From positions 930,001 through 994,000 of the forward strand of contig NZ_CP023994.1 in assembly GCF_003194085.1 (NCBI RefSeq): a stretch of DNA of 64,000 nt, written 5' to 3'. This document shows, in pieces, positions 17,401-25,780 of the stretch (the first letter of the stretch is position 1; every line of letters begins with the position of its first letter). Both the position numbers and the translations under genes were made by a program. Under the pieces are notes generated by a model, which did no database searches, was not told the DNA's origin, and worked only from the letters and a program-made list of their open reading frames with translations. The stretch is from Aurantimicrobium photophilum. Its GTDB lineage: Bacteria > Actinomycetota > Actinomycetes > Actinomycetales > Microbacteriaceae.

Positions 17401-17860
17401 GAAAACCAATTTCAGCAGCTTCTGCCAAAAGGTGATCAATATCTGTGGTGGCCTGAGTGGACTTAAGAACAGGAACACCCGCTGCGATTGCATGGTCCTT
17501 CGCGGTGACCTTATTTCCGGCCATTTCCAATACGCGGGCGGGAGGACCAATGAAGGTGATGCCGTTGTCTGCTGCGGCCTGGGCTAGTTCAGGGTTTTCA
17601 GACAAGAAACCGTAACCAGGGTAAATAGCGTCGGCGCCGGAGAGCTTGGCCACACGAATGATCTCGGCAACGTCCAAGTAAGCACGAACGGGGTGACCTG
17701 GTTCACCGATCTGGTAAGCCTCATCCGCCTTCTGGCGGTGCAAAGAACTGCGGTCTTCCTCTGGGAAAACAGCAACTGTCTTGGCTCCGAGCTCTACAGC
17801 CGCGCGAAAGGCACGGATGGCGATTTCGCCACGGTTTGCAACCAGGATTTTCTTGAACAT
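14444..17860 (-). CDS. pyc: Pyruvate carboxylase
   Basis: Biotin enzyme that carboxylates pyruvate to oxaloacetate with ATP and bicarbonate, refilling the TCA cycle. 1138 residues, the full single-chain length. Order of domains: biotin carboxylase (residues 1-460; KILVANRGEIAIRAFRAA, the ATP-grasp loop GGGGRGMRRV, EMNPRIQVEHTVTEEVT), carboxyltransferase (about 530-830; TTFRDAHQSLLATRVRTKD, IKDMAGLLRPAAA, VHVHTHDTAGG), and a biotinyl domain with EAMKMEA near residue 1100, where the lysine carries biotin. The ATG is 66 bp from the divergent ParA gene. With prp genes in the window, propionate-derived succinate and pyruvate would meet in the same pathway. Confidence 0.97.
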   Translation of the reverse strand: MFKKILVANRGEIAIRAFRAAVELGAKTVAVFPEEDRSSLHRQKADEAYQIGEPGHPVRAYLDVAEIIRVAKLSGADAIYPGYGFLSENPELAQAAADNGITFIGPPARVLEMAGNKVTAKDHAIAAGVPVLKSTQATTDIDHLLAEAAEIGFPIFAKAVAGGGGRGMRRVETMDELRPALEAAMREAESAFGDGRMFLEQAVLRPRHIEVQILADSQGETIHLFERDCSVQRRHQKVVEIAPAPNISDELRAALHRDAVAFARSIGYQNAGTVEFLVDTAGERAGQHVFIEMNPRIQVEHTVTEEVTDVDLVQSQMRIAAGESLDDLGLHQESVHVRGFALQCRITTEDPSQGFRPDTGKITTYRSPGGAGIRLDGGTVSPGSQISPHFDSMLVKLTCRGRTYTAAVDRSRRALAEFRIRGVSTNIPFLQGVLDDEQFKAGDLSTSFIDERPHLLTGRESKDRGTKILNWVTDVTVNKPNGPRPAGADPKAKLPRIDLSTPAPAGSRQALLELGPKRFAEALRQQKAVAVTETTFRDAHQSLLATRVRTKDLVNVAPYVARMTPQLLSVEAWGGATYDVALRFLGEDPWDRLAKLREALPNVAIQMLLRGRNTVGYTPYPEEVTKAFIQEAAATGVDIFRIFDALNDVNQMRPAIEAVLETGTTIAEVAVCYTGNLLDPAEDKYTLDYYLSLADEIVAAGAHILAIKDMAGLLRPAAAAKLVTAFRERFDLPVHVHTHDTAGGQLATLLAAAAAGADAVDVASAPMSGTTSQPSASALVAALANTERDTGLNLDNVCDLEPYWEAVRNIYKPFESGLPAPTGRVYHHEIPGGQLSNLRQQAIALGLADDFELVEDMYAAANKILGRVPKVTPSSKVVGDLALHLAAVKADPADFEANPQKYDIPDSVIGFMAGELGDIPGGWPEPFRSKVLEGKSINIQVAPLSEEDHAGLAGGSASRRSTLNRLLFPVPTKAFEQVRETYGDVSVLDTVDYLYGLESGSEHIVDLGRGVRLYVGLEAIGGVDPKGMRTVMTTLNGQLRPVFVRDRSVEISTKSAEKADLTEAGHVAAPFAGVVTVKVEVGQTVAAGDPVASIEAMKMEAAITATITGRVERVSFQKSQQVEAGDLIVVITPITPAN

Positions 17861-17925
17861 ATGACCCCTTCGAATGCCGCCAGCATCGGTTCGTAGTTAG
17901 GTACTCCCAGCCTACAGAAGGTATC

Positions 17926-18741
17926 GTGGTGCTAATGCACGTCGTCAGTATTAGTTCCCTGAAGGGTGGCGTTGGTAAAACAACGGTCACCCTCGGTTTG
18001 GCATCCGCTGCGTTCGCCGCCAATTTGCGCACACTTGTGGTCGATTTTGACCCCCAGTCCGATGTTTCAACCGGTCTAGGCGTGGACACTCGTGATCACC
18101 TCAACGTTGCAGACGTATTGGCAAACCCCAAGCTCAAAACAGTTCGTCAGGCTATTGCTCCTGCCGGATGGTCAGCGCCGGGACACGCTCCCATCGACGT
18201 CATGATTGGTAGCCCTTCAGCGGTCAACTTTGATGGCCCCCACCCCACAGCACGCGAGGTATGGCGTCTAGAAGAGGCTCTGGCGACCGTGGAAGACGAA
18301 TATGACCTCGTCCTCATCGACTGCGCTCCTAGCCTCAATGCCCTCACCAGAACGGCTTGGGCAGCTTCTGACCGCGTTGTCGTAGTCACTGAGCCCGGTT
18401 TGTTCTCTGTTGCTGCTGCTGACCGAGCTCTTCGTGCGATTGAAGAAGTACGTCGCGGCCTGAGCCCACGTCTTCAGCCGCTGGGTTTGATCATCAACCG
18501 TGTGCGTGCCCAGTCACTTGAGCACCAGTTCCGCATTCAGGAACTACGCGACATGTTTGGCCCTCTCGTTCTTCAGCCTCAGCTGCCAGAACGCACCTCG
18601 CTGCAACAAGCTCAGGGTGCAGCACGTCCCGTCCACGCCTGGCCTGGTGAAGCAGCAGCAGACATGGCTCGTAACTTCGATCAGTTGCTCAACCGCATTT
18701 CACGCGCGGGCAAGATTGGCGAATACGCCCCCAAGTCCTAA
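17926..18741 (+). CDS. ParA-family ATPase
   Basis: About 271 residues. The deviant Walker [19 protein letters not shown] follows the first strand (MHVVSIS). Walker A' and B are VVDFDPQSDVSTGLG and LVLIDCAPSLNALTRTAW, as in ParA/Soj proteins. No parB lies beside it. The start is uncertain: GTG 17926 or GTG 17929 follow an AGAAGGT ribosome site at 4-7 nt, while ATG 17935 is 13 nt away. It is transcribed divergently from pyc and ends with a strong bidirectional terminator. Confidence 0.88.
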   Translation: MVLMHVVSISSLKGGVGKTTVTLGLASAAFAANLRTLVVDFDPQSDVSTGLGVDTRDHLNVADVLANPKLKTVRQAIAPAGWSAPGHAPIDVMIGSPSAVNFDGPHPTAREVWRLEEALATVEDEYDLVLIDCAPSLNALTRTAWAASDRVVVVTEPGLFSVAAADRALRAIEEVRRGLSPRLQPLGLIINRVRAQSLEHQFRIQELRDMFGPLVLQPQLPERTSLQQAQGAARPVHAWPGEAAADMARNFDQLLNRISRAGKIGEYAPKS

Positions 18742-18759
18742 TCAACTGTCGTTGATAAC

Positions 18760-18791
18760 AAGAAAACCCCCGCTATTGCGGGGGTTTTCTT
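18760..18791. terminator. Bidirectional terminator between ParA and MerR genes
   Basis: Perfect 14-bp stem AAGAAAACCCCCGC (18760-18773) with its complement (18778-18791) around a TATT loop. It has A and T tracts for both directions and lies between convergent genes. Confidence 0.93.
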
Positions 18792-18810
18792 CGTAAGTGT
18801 TGTTTGAGAT

Positions 18811-19356
18811 TTAGCCAACCTTGCGGGCACGACGAGCAGCAAGCTCATCTGCTGCATCGGTTGCTGCAGAAGTGATCTCAACCAGGCTGGTCTCAACTTC
18901 GCGCAGAACCTTGCCAATAGCAATACCGAATACGCCCTGACCGCGGCTGACGAGGTCAATAACTTCGTCATTGGTGGTGCAGAGGTAGATGCTCGCACCA
19001 TCACTCATCAGCGTGGTCTGAGCCAGGTCATAAATACCGGCAGAACGGAGCTGGTCTACAGCCGCACGTATCTGCTGGAGAGAAATGCCGGTGTCGAGGA
19101 GACGCTTAACCAGCTTGAGAACCAAGATGTCACGGAAGCCGTAGAGGCGCTGTGAACCCGAACCGGATGCATCACGCACGGTGGGAACGACGAGTTCAGT
19201 GCGAGCCCAGTAGTCGAGCTGACGGTAGGTAATACCGGCAGCCTTTGCTGCCTCAGCACCACGGTAACCAGCGTTCTCATCACGTTCGGGCATGCCGTCG
19301 CTGAACAGGACATCAAGCTCGTAGCGAGCATCGTCGCTGCGGTTCAGTTCGTTCAT
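18811..19356 (-). CDS. MerR-family regulator (Rv1830/ResR type)
   Basis: 181-residue transcription factor with an N-terminal MerR helix-turn-helix: YRGAEAAKAAGITYRQLDYWARTELVVPTVRDASGSG..., then RLYGFRDILVLKLVKRLLDTGISLQQIRAAV. It lacks the metal-binding cysteines of classical MerR. The C-terminal part (SIYLCTTNDEVIDLVSRGQGVFGIAIGKV) matches what I remember of the M. tuberculosis Rv1830 family (called ResR or McdR), which is linked to growth and cell-cycle control. It lies behind another MerR gene and garA, as in mycobacteria, although a DUF151 gene is absent here. Confidence 0.88.
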   Translation of the reverse strand: MNELNRSDDARYELDVLFSDGMPERDENAGYRGAEAAKAAGITYRQLDYWARTELVVPTVRDASGSGSQRLYGFRDILVLKLVKRLLDTGISLQQIRAAVDQLRSAGIYDLAQTTLMSDGASIYLCTTNDEVIDLVSRGQGVFGIAIGKVLREVETSLVEITSAATDAADELAARRARKVG

Positions 19357-19494
19357 TTCCGGCCCTTACTAGATGCAACAACCTTAAGGTTCAAGTTGTT
19401 GTTGAGAGTTTGTATACCCAAACTTACAGACAGTTTTTAATCGTGTCTGGGATTTAAAGCTTCACACGCTCTTGGGCGTGTCGCAATCCTGAAT

Positions 19495-20190
19495 TTATCG
19501 AGATTGCTGAGTAATTACTTGGCGCAGCATCTGAGAACGCACGATCTCGATGTGACGAGAAATCTCGTGAGCACGCTCAATGGAGCGAGCCTGGCTCGCT
19601 GCATCCTGACGGTGGCTCACAGGAACCAGTGCACGTTCAATCAGAGAGTACTCGCGCTCAGCGGCTGCACGCATAGTGCGCAGGTGGCGTGGCTCGATGC
19701 CGGAGCGCTGAAGTTCAACCAAAGCAGTGAAGACCACAATGTGTTCTTCGCTGTAAGAATCTGCTGGCTCAAGCATTCCCGCAGAAACGGCGTCTTGAAG
19801 CAGATTCATGCTGGCACCACACGCACGAACAAATTCTTCACGGGTGTACCGCGTAGGAGCAGAAAGAAGTGAATCTGCGGACAGGCTCTGTGCATTGGGA
19901 AGAGCTGGAGTATTACCTGCATCAATCTCATCCAGGTGAGTGCGAATGACCTTCAGAGGAAGGTAGTGATCGCGCTGCATGGTGAGGATGAGGCGAAGAC
20001 GGTCAACGTGCTCAACCGAGAACTTGCGGTATCCAGAGGGGGTGCGCTCGGGAGTGATGAGACCCTGCTCTTCCAAGAAGCGAAGCTTCGAGGGAGTGAG
20101 GTCGGGGAAATCGGGAGAAACCTTGGCCAGAACTTGACCGATGCTGAGCAGGCCGCGGGTTGCGGGTGCTTTACGTGCTGCTGTTGCCAT
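19495..20190 (-). CDS. MerR-family regulator (Rv1828 type)
   Basis: 231-residue regulator. The N-terminal winged HTH reads LLSIGQVLAKVSPDFPDLTPSKLRFLEEQGLI with the recognition segment TPERTPSGYRKFSVEHVDRLRLIL. The long C-terminal half (VACGASMNLLQDAVSAGM... RHLRTMRAAAEREYSLIERALVP) is typical of Rv1828-like proteins and is probably a dimer and ligand domain. The ATG shares one base with the garA stop (TAATG), so the two are translationally coupled. The ligand is unknown. Confidence 0.9.
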   Translation of the reverse strand: MATAARKAPATRGLLSIGQVLAKVSPDFPDLTPSKLRFLEEQGLITPERTPSGYRKFSVEHVDRLRLILTMQRDHYLPLKVIRTHLDEIDAGNTPALPNAQSLSADSLLSAPTRYTREEFVRACGASMNLLQDAVSAGMLEPADSYSEEHIVVFTALVELQRSGIEPRHLRTMRAAAEREYSLIERALVPVSHRQDAASQARSIERAHEISRHIEIVRSQMLRQVITQQSR

Positions 20191-20711
20191 TACGCCGAAA
20201 CACCTCGAGCCAGGTCAACGCGGGACGCAAAGAAAGTGAGGTGGAACTTACCCACCTGAACTTCATCACCATCTGTCAAAGCATGGCGTTCCACGCGCTC
20301 TCCTTCGTAATAGGTTCCGTTCAGCGATGCGAGATCGCGCACTTCAAATTCAGCTCCGTTTCGACGGAACTCCGCGTGACGACGAGAGACCGTCACGTCA
20401 TCCAAGAAAATGTCAGAGTCGGGGTGGCGACCACAGGTGGTCACGTCCACATCCAGAAGGAAGCGTGCTCCCTGGCTGGGGCCACGTCGAACAATCAGAA
20501 GTGCACTACCACTGGGAAGGGAAGCAATAGCTTCCTGCTCTTCCGGAGTGACGTCGACTGCTTCTAAAGCTTTGACCTGATCAATAAATGACTGCGAGAA
20601 AGTGGCAGTTTGATCTGGTCCGGGGGTCGAAGAGGGGACCTGTGTGGCGTCATCGCCATTGAGTGAAACGTTCACTTTTCCCCTTTCGTACTTCACCACA
20701 TTAGTGGACAT
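20190..20711 (-). CDS. garA: FHA-domain protein GarA/OdhI
   Basis: 173-residue regulator that in relatives binds and inhibits 2-oxoglutarate dehydrogenase and glutamate enzymes, controlling 2-oxoglutarate flux. The FHA domain spans about residues 68-155, with GRHPDSDIFLDDVTVSRRHAEFR and DLASLNGTYYEGERVE nearly as in GarA. The N-terminal phosphorylation motif, ETTSVF in GarA and OdhI, aligns with DQTATF here (residues 33-38). The PknB-type threonine is kept (T35), but the adjacent PknG-type threonine is Gln by this alignment. The gene leads a garA-MerR-MerR group. Confidence 0.93.
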   Translation of the reverse strand: MSTNVVKYERGKVNVSLNGDDATQVPSSTPGPDQTATFSQSFIDQVKALEAVDVTPEEQEAIASLPSGSALLIVRRGPSQGARFLLDVDVTTCGRHPDSDIFLDDVTVSRRHAEFRRNGAEFEVRDLASLNGTYYEGERVERHALTDGDEVQVGKFHLTFFASRVDLARGVSA

Positions 20712-20840
20712 TTTCCCTGCGCAAAATACGAGACTTTTTATGACCTGCTAGCGGAAACCTGGAGGCCATTTATTGACTTCTGTGAGTTCCATCCGAACAA
20801 ATCTGAACAGCACCTTCGTAAGCTAGACTAGAGACATCTT

Positions 20841-21015
20841 GTGAACGACATGTTTCGTTCCCTGCGTCGATAGAACGCTTCCCTCACCGAAATCGGTTGA
20901 CATTTTTCTTCGGCGAACGGATGCATCATCAGATGCCTTCGCCATGTATCCCGGTTTCGATGTCGAGCAGGAGTTCTTCGTGAGCTCTGCTCTCAATTGA
21001 GTTTTTCTCAATTGA
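20841..21015 (+). promoter_or_regulatory. Hairpin-rich 5' leader of the DEAD-box helicase mRNA (candidate)
   Basis: The 340-bp gap between garA and the helicase gene contains at least four potential hairpins in the helicase direction. These are GAACGA/TCGTTC (20843-20860), GGCGAA/TTCGCC (20912-20943, with an inner GCATC/GATGC), GAGCAG/CTGCTC (20965-20992), and TCAATTGAG-TTTTT-CTCAATTGA (20993-21015, 9 bp). Long structured leaders control several cold-shock DEAD-box genes through feedback. No Rfam family is recognised by eye, and the promoter is not clearly visible. Confidence 0.5.
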
Positions 21016-21051
21016 CTCCTGCCAGGAAATTACTCAAAGGTAATAACTTCT

Positions 21052-22569
21052 ATGTCTGAAAAGACTTTTTCCACACTGGGCGTTCCCGCCCCACTAGTTG
21101 CAGCACTGACTGCAGCAGGAATTGATTCACCGTTTCCCATTCAGGTTGACACCCTGCCTGACACTCTGTCCGGCCGTGACGTATTAGGTCGTGGAAAAAC
21201 CGGCTCGGGTAAGACTTTGGCCTTCAGTATTCCCATGGTTGCCCGCCTTGGTGGCGCCCTTGCGGGCGGTCGTCGTCGACCAGGTCGCCCCTTGGGTCTT
21301 GTCCTTGCGCCTACTCGTGAACTGGCAACCCAGATCACTAACACCATGGTTCCTCTTGCAGATGCCTACGACCTGCGCGTGACCACCATCTTCGGCGGCA
21401 TCTCACAGGCACGTCAGGTGGCTGCACTCAAGGCCGGCGTCGACATTGTCGTGGCAACACCTGGTCGCCTCGAGGACCTCATGAAACAGGGTTTCCTCCA
21501 CCTCGATGCCATCGAGATCACCGTTCTCGATGAAGCAGACCACATGGCTGACCTGGGCTTCCTCCCCATCGTCACCAAGATTCTCAAGGCCACTCCCACC
21601 GGCGGTCAGCGTCTGCTCTTCTCCGCAACACTGGACAATGGCGTGGACAAGCTGGTCAACCAGTTCCTTCACAACGAAGTTCTTCATTCGGTTGACGAAG
21701 CCAACTCCCCCGTTGCTGCGATGACCCACCATGTATTCGAAACCAGCGGCAACGATGCCAAGAAGGATCTTGTCTACAAGCTTGCTTCGGGCACCGGTCG
21801 TCGCATTTTGTTCATGCGCACCAAGCACCATGCTAAGAAGCTGGCCAAGGCACTAACCGATGCAGGTATCCCCGCAGTCGATCTGCACGGCAACTTGTCA
21901 CAGCCTCAACGCGACCGAAACCTTGCTGCTTTCGGTGAAGGCAACGTCAAGGTGCTCGTCGCTACTGACGTCGCTGCCCGTGGTGTTCACGTGGACAACG
22001 TGGAGCTCGTTATTCACGTTGACCCACCCATGGAGCACAAGGCATACCTGCACCGCTCTGGTCGCACGGCCCGTGCCGGCGCAGAGGGTGATGTTGTTAC
22101 CATCTGCCTACCAACTCAGCAGAAGGATCTTGCCTCTCTACTCAAGAAGGCAGACATCCAGGTTCAGCCGCAAAAGGTGAACGCCAACTCCCCCGAGGTT
22201 CTCGAACTCGTTGGTGAAATAGCTCCCTATGTGAAGCCAGCACCCCGCGAAGTAAAGCCTCAAGGCGGTGGCGGAAACTCCACCGGTAAGAATGCCCAGC
22301 GCAAGCGTGCACTCCGCGAAGCAGGCGCAGCCAACGGTCGCCCCCAGCGCGTGACCCGCGAAGGCCAGCCCGCCCGTGACCGTTCAGGTCGCCCACCAGC
22401 TAATGAGAATGGAACGCGTCGCACCGGCGCAAACAAGCCCAGCACCAATGGCGGAGCACGTTCCTATGGTTCAGCCGCAGGTGGTGGCCAGCGTGCTACT
22501 GCTTCTGCAAGTTCACGCCCCACTGGTGCCGGTCAACGTCAACGCAGTGCACGTCCACAGGGACGCTAA
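21052..22569 (+). CDS. DEAD/DEAH-box RNA helicase
   Basis: 505-residue ATP-dependent RNA helicase. The Q motif lies near residue 27 (PFPIQVDTLP). Walker A is GRGKTGSGKT (46-55), motif Ia PTRELA, Ib TPGRL, II DEAD (160-163), III SAT (191-193), and VI HRSGRTARAG (334-343). The last 110 residues are low-complexity and rich in Gly, Arg, Asn and Pro with a strong positive charge, typical of RNA-binding tails that support annealing and cold adaptation. AAAGG is 11 nt before the ATG, which is a long spacing. It follows a structured leader. Confidence 0.95.
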   Translation: MSEKTFSTLGVPAPLVAALTAAGIDSPFPIQVDTLPDTLSGRDVLGRGKTGSGKTLAFSIPMVARLGGALAGGRRRPGRPLGLVLAPTRELATQITNTMVPLADAYDLRVTTIFGGISQARQVAALKAGVDIVVATPGRLEDLMKQGFLHLDAIEITVLDEADHMADLGFLPIVTKILKATPTGGQRLLFSATLDNGVDKLVNQFLHNEVLHSVDEANSPVAAMTHHVFETSGNDAKKDLVYKLASGTGRRILFMRTKHHAKKLAKALTDAGIPAVDLHGNLSQPQRDRNLAAFGEGNVKVLVATDVAARGVHVDNVELVIHVDPPMEHKAYLHRSGRTARAGAEGDVVTICLPTQQKDLASLLKKADIQVQPQKVNANSPEVLELVGEIAPYVKPAPREVKPQGGGGNSTGKNAQRKRALREAGAANGRPQRVTREGQPARDRSGRPPANENGTRRTGANKPSTNGGARSYGSAAGGGQRATASASSRPTGAGQRQRSARPQGR

Positions 22570-22609
22570 GTAGCAAACATTAAGTGGCCCGCGGCTCTTT
22601 ACGTCACAT

Positions 22610-24235
22610 TTAGATAGATTTTCGACGCATCACTAGCACTGATCCAGACAGCAATAGCAATGTTGCAATCAGGATCAAAGGCATCTGCTCATAGCCGGTA
22701 TTTGCCAGAGCAGCTTCTACAACAATTATCGTTGTGGTCGATGTTGAACTACCCAGGGCATACACAACAATGTTGTGCGATCCGGCTGAAGTGTTTGATG
22801 GAATAACTACCGATGTACTGAATGAGCCTGAACCGTTTGCTTGAACTGTTGCCAAGATGACGGGATTCGAATGAAGTTCAATTCTGATGTTTTCGTTTGA
22901 TTGGTAACCAGTTCCTGAAAGAGTCAGTGTCCCACCGGCAAGAACATTTCCACTGGAAAGATTGACACTTGCAACGGGACAAGGGTTAGTAATCGTTGCT
23001 GTCCGGAGGAACGGGAAACTTGATCCTCCACAGATTCCCCAGATTTTGACTGGCGTACTTTCGAAGCCGTTGTAGATGTCCCAGGCACTACTGAGAAGTG
23101 TTGTTCCGCCAAATGTTGAGAAGGTTTTGTTTTGGACTGTGGTGATTCCAACTACCGAAGTGATCGTATTTCCAGAAGTATTGCTTCCGAAGCCAGTACC
23201 TGTAAGTCCCGTTGTTTCTGAATTCCATGTTGTATTACGGACGGTGCTGCTTTGCATTGAGTCCAGCTGGCCTACAAAACCACCAATGTAGTTTTGTCCG
23301 CCGGAAGCTGTTGAGCGGGTCAATGTTGACGCAGTAAAACTTTTCTCAATCGTGGCTCCACGAATTTTTCCTGCAAAGCCACCGATTCCAGACAAGCCTG
23401 ATTGTGCAGAAACGGAAACTGAAGAAGTCGTATACGAGTTCGATACGTTCGCCGAGGCGATACTCCCTGCAAAGCCACCGATGTTTTCAATCCACATATA
23501 TGACGTGAGATTTATAGAACCGGTTGCTGAACTCTGCGTAAGCGGTTGGCCTTCATGAAACCCTACGAGTCCACCAGTATGGCCAATGTACGCATTATTA
23601 GAGACCCCAGGATTCGTTGTAGTGATAGTGATATCCACGTCTGAAGTAGACCTATCGATGTTGCCATAGTTTGAATTTCCGACTAATCCACCTACTTCAT
23701 GCACATTCCCAGCACGCGTTATGGAAATGGTTCCCTCTGCAGACGAGTCTTCGACCGTTCCTGGAGAGAAACCAACCAGTAGACCGACTCGTTGTGCGAT
23801 TCCAGATCCTGTAACAGTCACGCTTGCGTTGGTTAGGTGAACATCTGAAATCACCGTTGCCGAACCGACTTTTCCAAATAATCCGAGGGAGTCACCGCTA
23901 GAGCTTGTGATAGCAAGATTGCTGATCGAAAAACCCTGACCGTCAAAAGAACCTTCAAAAGTAAATCCAGCAGTCCCGATGCCCGTTGTCCAGGGATACT
24001 GAGCCATGTCGAGGTCAGCAGTTTGCTTGAAATACTTACCCGCACCCCAGTAATAAGAGTCGTTATTGACTAAACAACTCAAATTCGCAGGCGTTTGAAT
24101 CAAGTATGGATCAGAAATTGTTCCTGCTGCGGGATTTATACATCCGTTGGCACTCGCCGAAGTAACGCCGGAAATCGAACCGACGATTCCCAAAAATATA
24201 GCTAATACGAGGGGAACCAGATGAGGGGATTTCAC
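22610..24235 (-). CDS. GLUG-motif surface protein with LAxTG sorting signal
   Basis: 541-residue exported protein. An N-terminal signal peptide (HLVPLVLAIFLGIVGSISGVTSASA) is followed by a region of about seven GLUG-like repeats (GGLVGNSN..., GGLVGFHE..., GGFAGSIA..., GGFAGKIR..., GGFVGQLD...). A Ser/Thr-rich Ig-like stalk comes next. The C terminus carries LANTG (510-514), a hydrophobic helix (LILIATLLLLSGSVLV) and RRK, which is a sortase signal of the LAxTG kind used by actinobacterial class E enzymes. GLUG repeats occur in adhesins and surface proteins. No sortase gene is in this window. It is convergent with the helicase gene. Confidence 0.86.
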   Translation of the reverse strand: MKSPHLVPLVLAIFLGIVGSISGVTSASANGCINPAAGTISDPYLIQTPANLSCLVNNDSYYWGAGKYFKQTADLDMAQYPWTTGIGTAGFTFEGSFDGQGFSISNLAITSSSGDSLGLFGKVGSATVISDVHLTNASVTVTGSGIAQRVGLLVGFSPGTVEDSSAEGTISITRAGNVHEVGGLVGNSNYGNIDRSTSDVDITITTTNPGVSNNAYIGHTGGLVGFHEGQPLTQSSATGSINLTSYMWIENIGGFAGSIASANVSNSYTTSSVSVSAQSGLSGIGGFAGKIRGATIEKSFTASTLTRSTASGGQNYIGGFVGQLDSMQSSTVRNTTWNSETTGLTGTGFGSNTSGNTITSVVGITTVQNKTFSTFGGTTLLSSAWDIYNGFESTPVKIWGICGGSSFPFLRTATITNPCPVASVNLSSGNVLAGGTLTLSGTGYQSNENIRIELHSNPVILATVQANGSGSFSTSVVIPSNTSAGSHNIVVYALGSSTSTTTIIVVEAALANTGYEQMPLILIATLLLLSGSVLVMRRKSI

Positions 24236-24310
24236 ATATGGAGTCTAAGTGAAAATGACGCATCAACAGCTAAAACGAAGGTCTAGTAAACCACAGGGAA
24301 CAATGAATGT

Positions 24311-25780
24311 TTACCAGTTGACGCGAGAACGTTCTTGTTCAACAACTGCTACTAAATCAACCAACTTCCGCATACCCGCATACGGCTGGGCCATGCGGTG
24401 ATTCGTCCTAATCTTGGGTTCAACCCGGTTCAAGAAAGCCCAATACCCAGCCGTAAAAGGGCAGGCATCCTCTCCCAGTCGAATCTTGGGATTGAAGGGG
24501 CATCCTTTGCAGAAGTCAGACATCGAATTGATGTAGGCACCACCTGAGGAATAGGGCTTTGTGGCTACGAGTCCGCCATCTGCGTGTTGACTCATCCCAA
24601 TCACATTGGCAGGCATTACCCAAGGTGTCCCATCAACGAAAGCATCAATGAACCAGTTGTTGAGTTGCTGAGGGTTATAGCCTCGCTGAAGCGACCAGTT
24701 TCCCAAGATCATGAGGCGTTGAATGTGGTGGGCATAACCACTGTCCCCCACAGCAGTGAGCACATGCTTCAGGCATGCCGCATCCACGCCTTCACCATCG
24801 AGTTTCCAGAACTGGTCAGGCAGATCAACGTTGGCTTCGAGGAAGTTGTTGCTCTCGGCGTAGTCTTCACCCAAGTGCCAATACAAATGCCACACCCAGT
24901 CACGCCATCCAGCAATCTGACGAACAATTGCTTCGACACTTCCAAGCGGGGCATCACCACGTTCATAAGCTGCAACACAGGCATCAATGACTTCTTGCGG
25001 GTGCAATAACCCAAGGTTCATCGGAACACTCAGCATCGAATGTGCCATCACGTCGTCGCCCTGCAAGCTGGCATCTTCAAAGGGACCGAAGTCCATCAGC
25101 CTTGTTTCGACGAATTCAGCAAGAGCTTCAAGAGCCTCAGATCTCGTGGCAGCGAAGCGCCTGGGACCATCGCGTCCCAGCAGAGTGATCTCTCCAGCTT
25201 CACTCCACGCCGTCAGATCAGCACGAACCTGTGCATCAATCTCGTCTTCAACAGGTGCCCACGGCGCCGGCAGACCAAGATTCATTGCACCCTTGGGTGG
25301 TGGCTGCCTGTTGTCGTGGTCATAGTTATATTGACCACCGGCAGGCTGTGGGCCCTCCATCAATATTCCGGTGGAATCTCGCCAGTGGCGATAGAAGTTC
25401 TCTAGCTTGAGTGTTCCAGGCTTTTTGTCTGCAACCCAGTTGCCAAAGAATTCTTCACTGCTCACAAATCCTCGACTTGGAACAGTTGATATCCCGAGCT
25501 CAGCAACGAGTGCCCGACTCCCCCAGCTAGTGGGGTTCACCATCTCTAACTGAATGCCTTGAGCTTGGAGAGGAATCAAGACATCTCGGTAGTGCTCTGC
25601 AGTTACATAGCTAGCACGGGAACCGAGCTCTGCGTGACGGTGGCGCAGTGCACTGAGAATCAAATGGGCTTTAGCCCAGTGGTAGGGACGTCTGGCAAGC
25701 ACCCCTTTAGCCTCAATGAGGAGAATCTCTCCGCCGTCATCGAAATGGGGACCAAGTTGGTCAGCCATGAGCCATCTCAT
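24311..25780 (-). CDS. phrB: FeS-type (6-4) photolyase (PhrB family)
   Basis: 489-residue cryptochrome/photolyase-family protein that probably repairs (6-4) UV photoproducts using blue light. The PhrB type binds FAD and a 4Fe-4S cluster. C336, C424, C427 and C440 have spacings of 88, 3 and 13, as I recall for PhrB of Agrobacterium. The N-terminal half starts RWLMADQLGPHFD. The C-terminal half has the FAD-binding region (FGPFEDASLQGDDVMAHSMLS, and GNWSLQRGYNPQQLNNWFIDAF). The ATG overlaps the EamA gene's TGA by 4 nt, so translation is coupled to it, with gapB upstream. Confidence 0.9.
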   Translation of the reverse strand: MRWLMADQLGPHFDDGGEILLIEAKGVLARRPYHWAKAHLILSALRHRHAELGSRASYVTAEHYRDVLIPLQAQGIQLEMVNPTSWGSRALVAELGISTVPSRGFVSSEEFFGNWVADKKPGTLKLENFYRHWRDSTGILMEGPQPAGGQYNYDHDNRQPPPKGAMNLGLPAPWAPVEDEIDAQVRADLTAWSEAGEITLLGRDGPRRFAATRSEALEALAEFVETRLMDFGPFEDASLQGDDVMAHSMLSVPMNLGLLHPQEVIDACVAAYERGDAPLGSVEAIVRQIAGWRDWVWHLYWHLGEDYAESNNFLEANVDLPDQFWKLDGEGVDAACLKHVLTAVGDSGYAHHIQRLMILGNWSLQRGYNPQQLNNWFIDAFVDGTPWVMPANVIGMSQHADGGLVATKPYSSGGAYINSMSDFCKGCPFNPKIRLGEDACPFTAGYWAFLNRVEPKIRTNHRMAQPYAGMRKLVDLVAVVEQERSRVNW

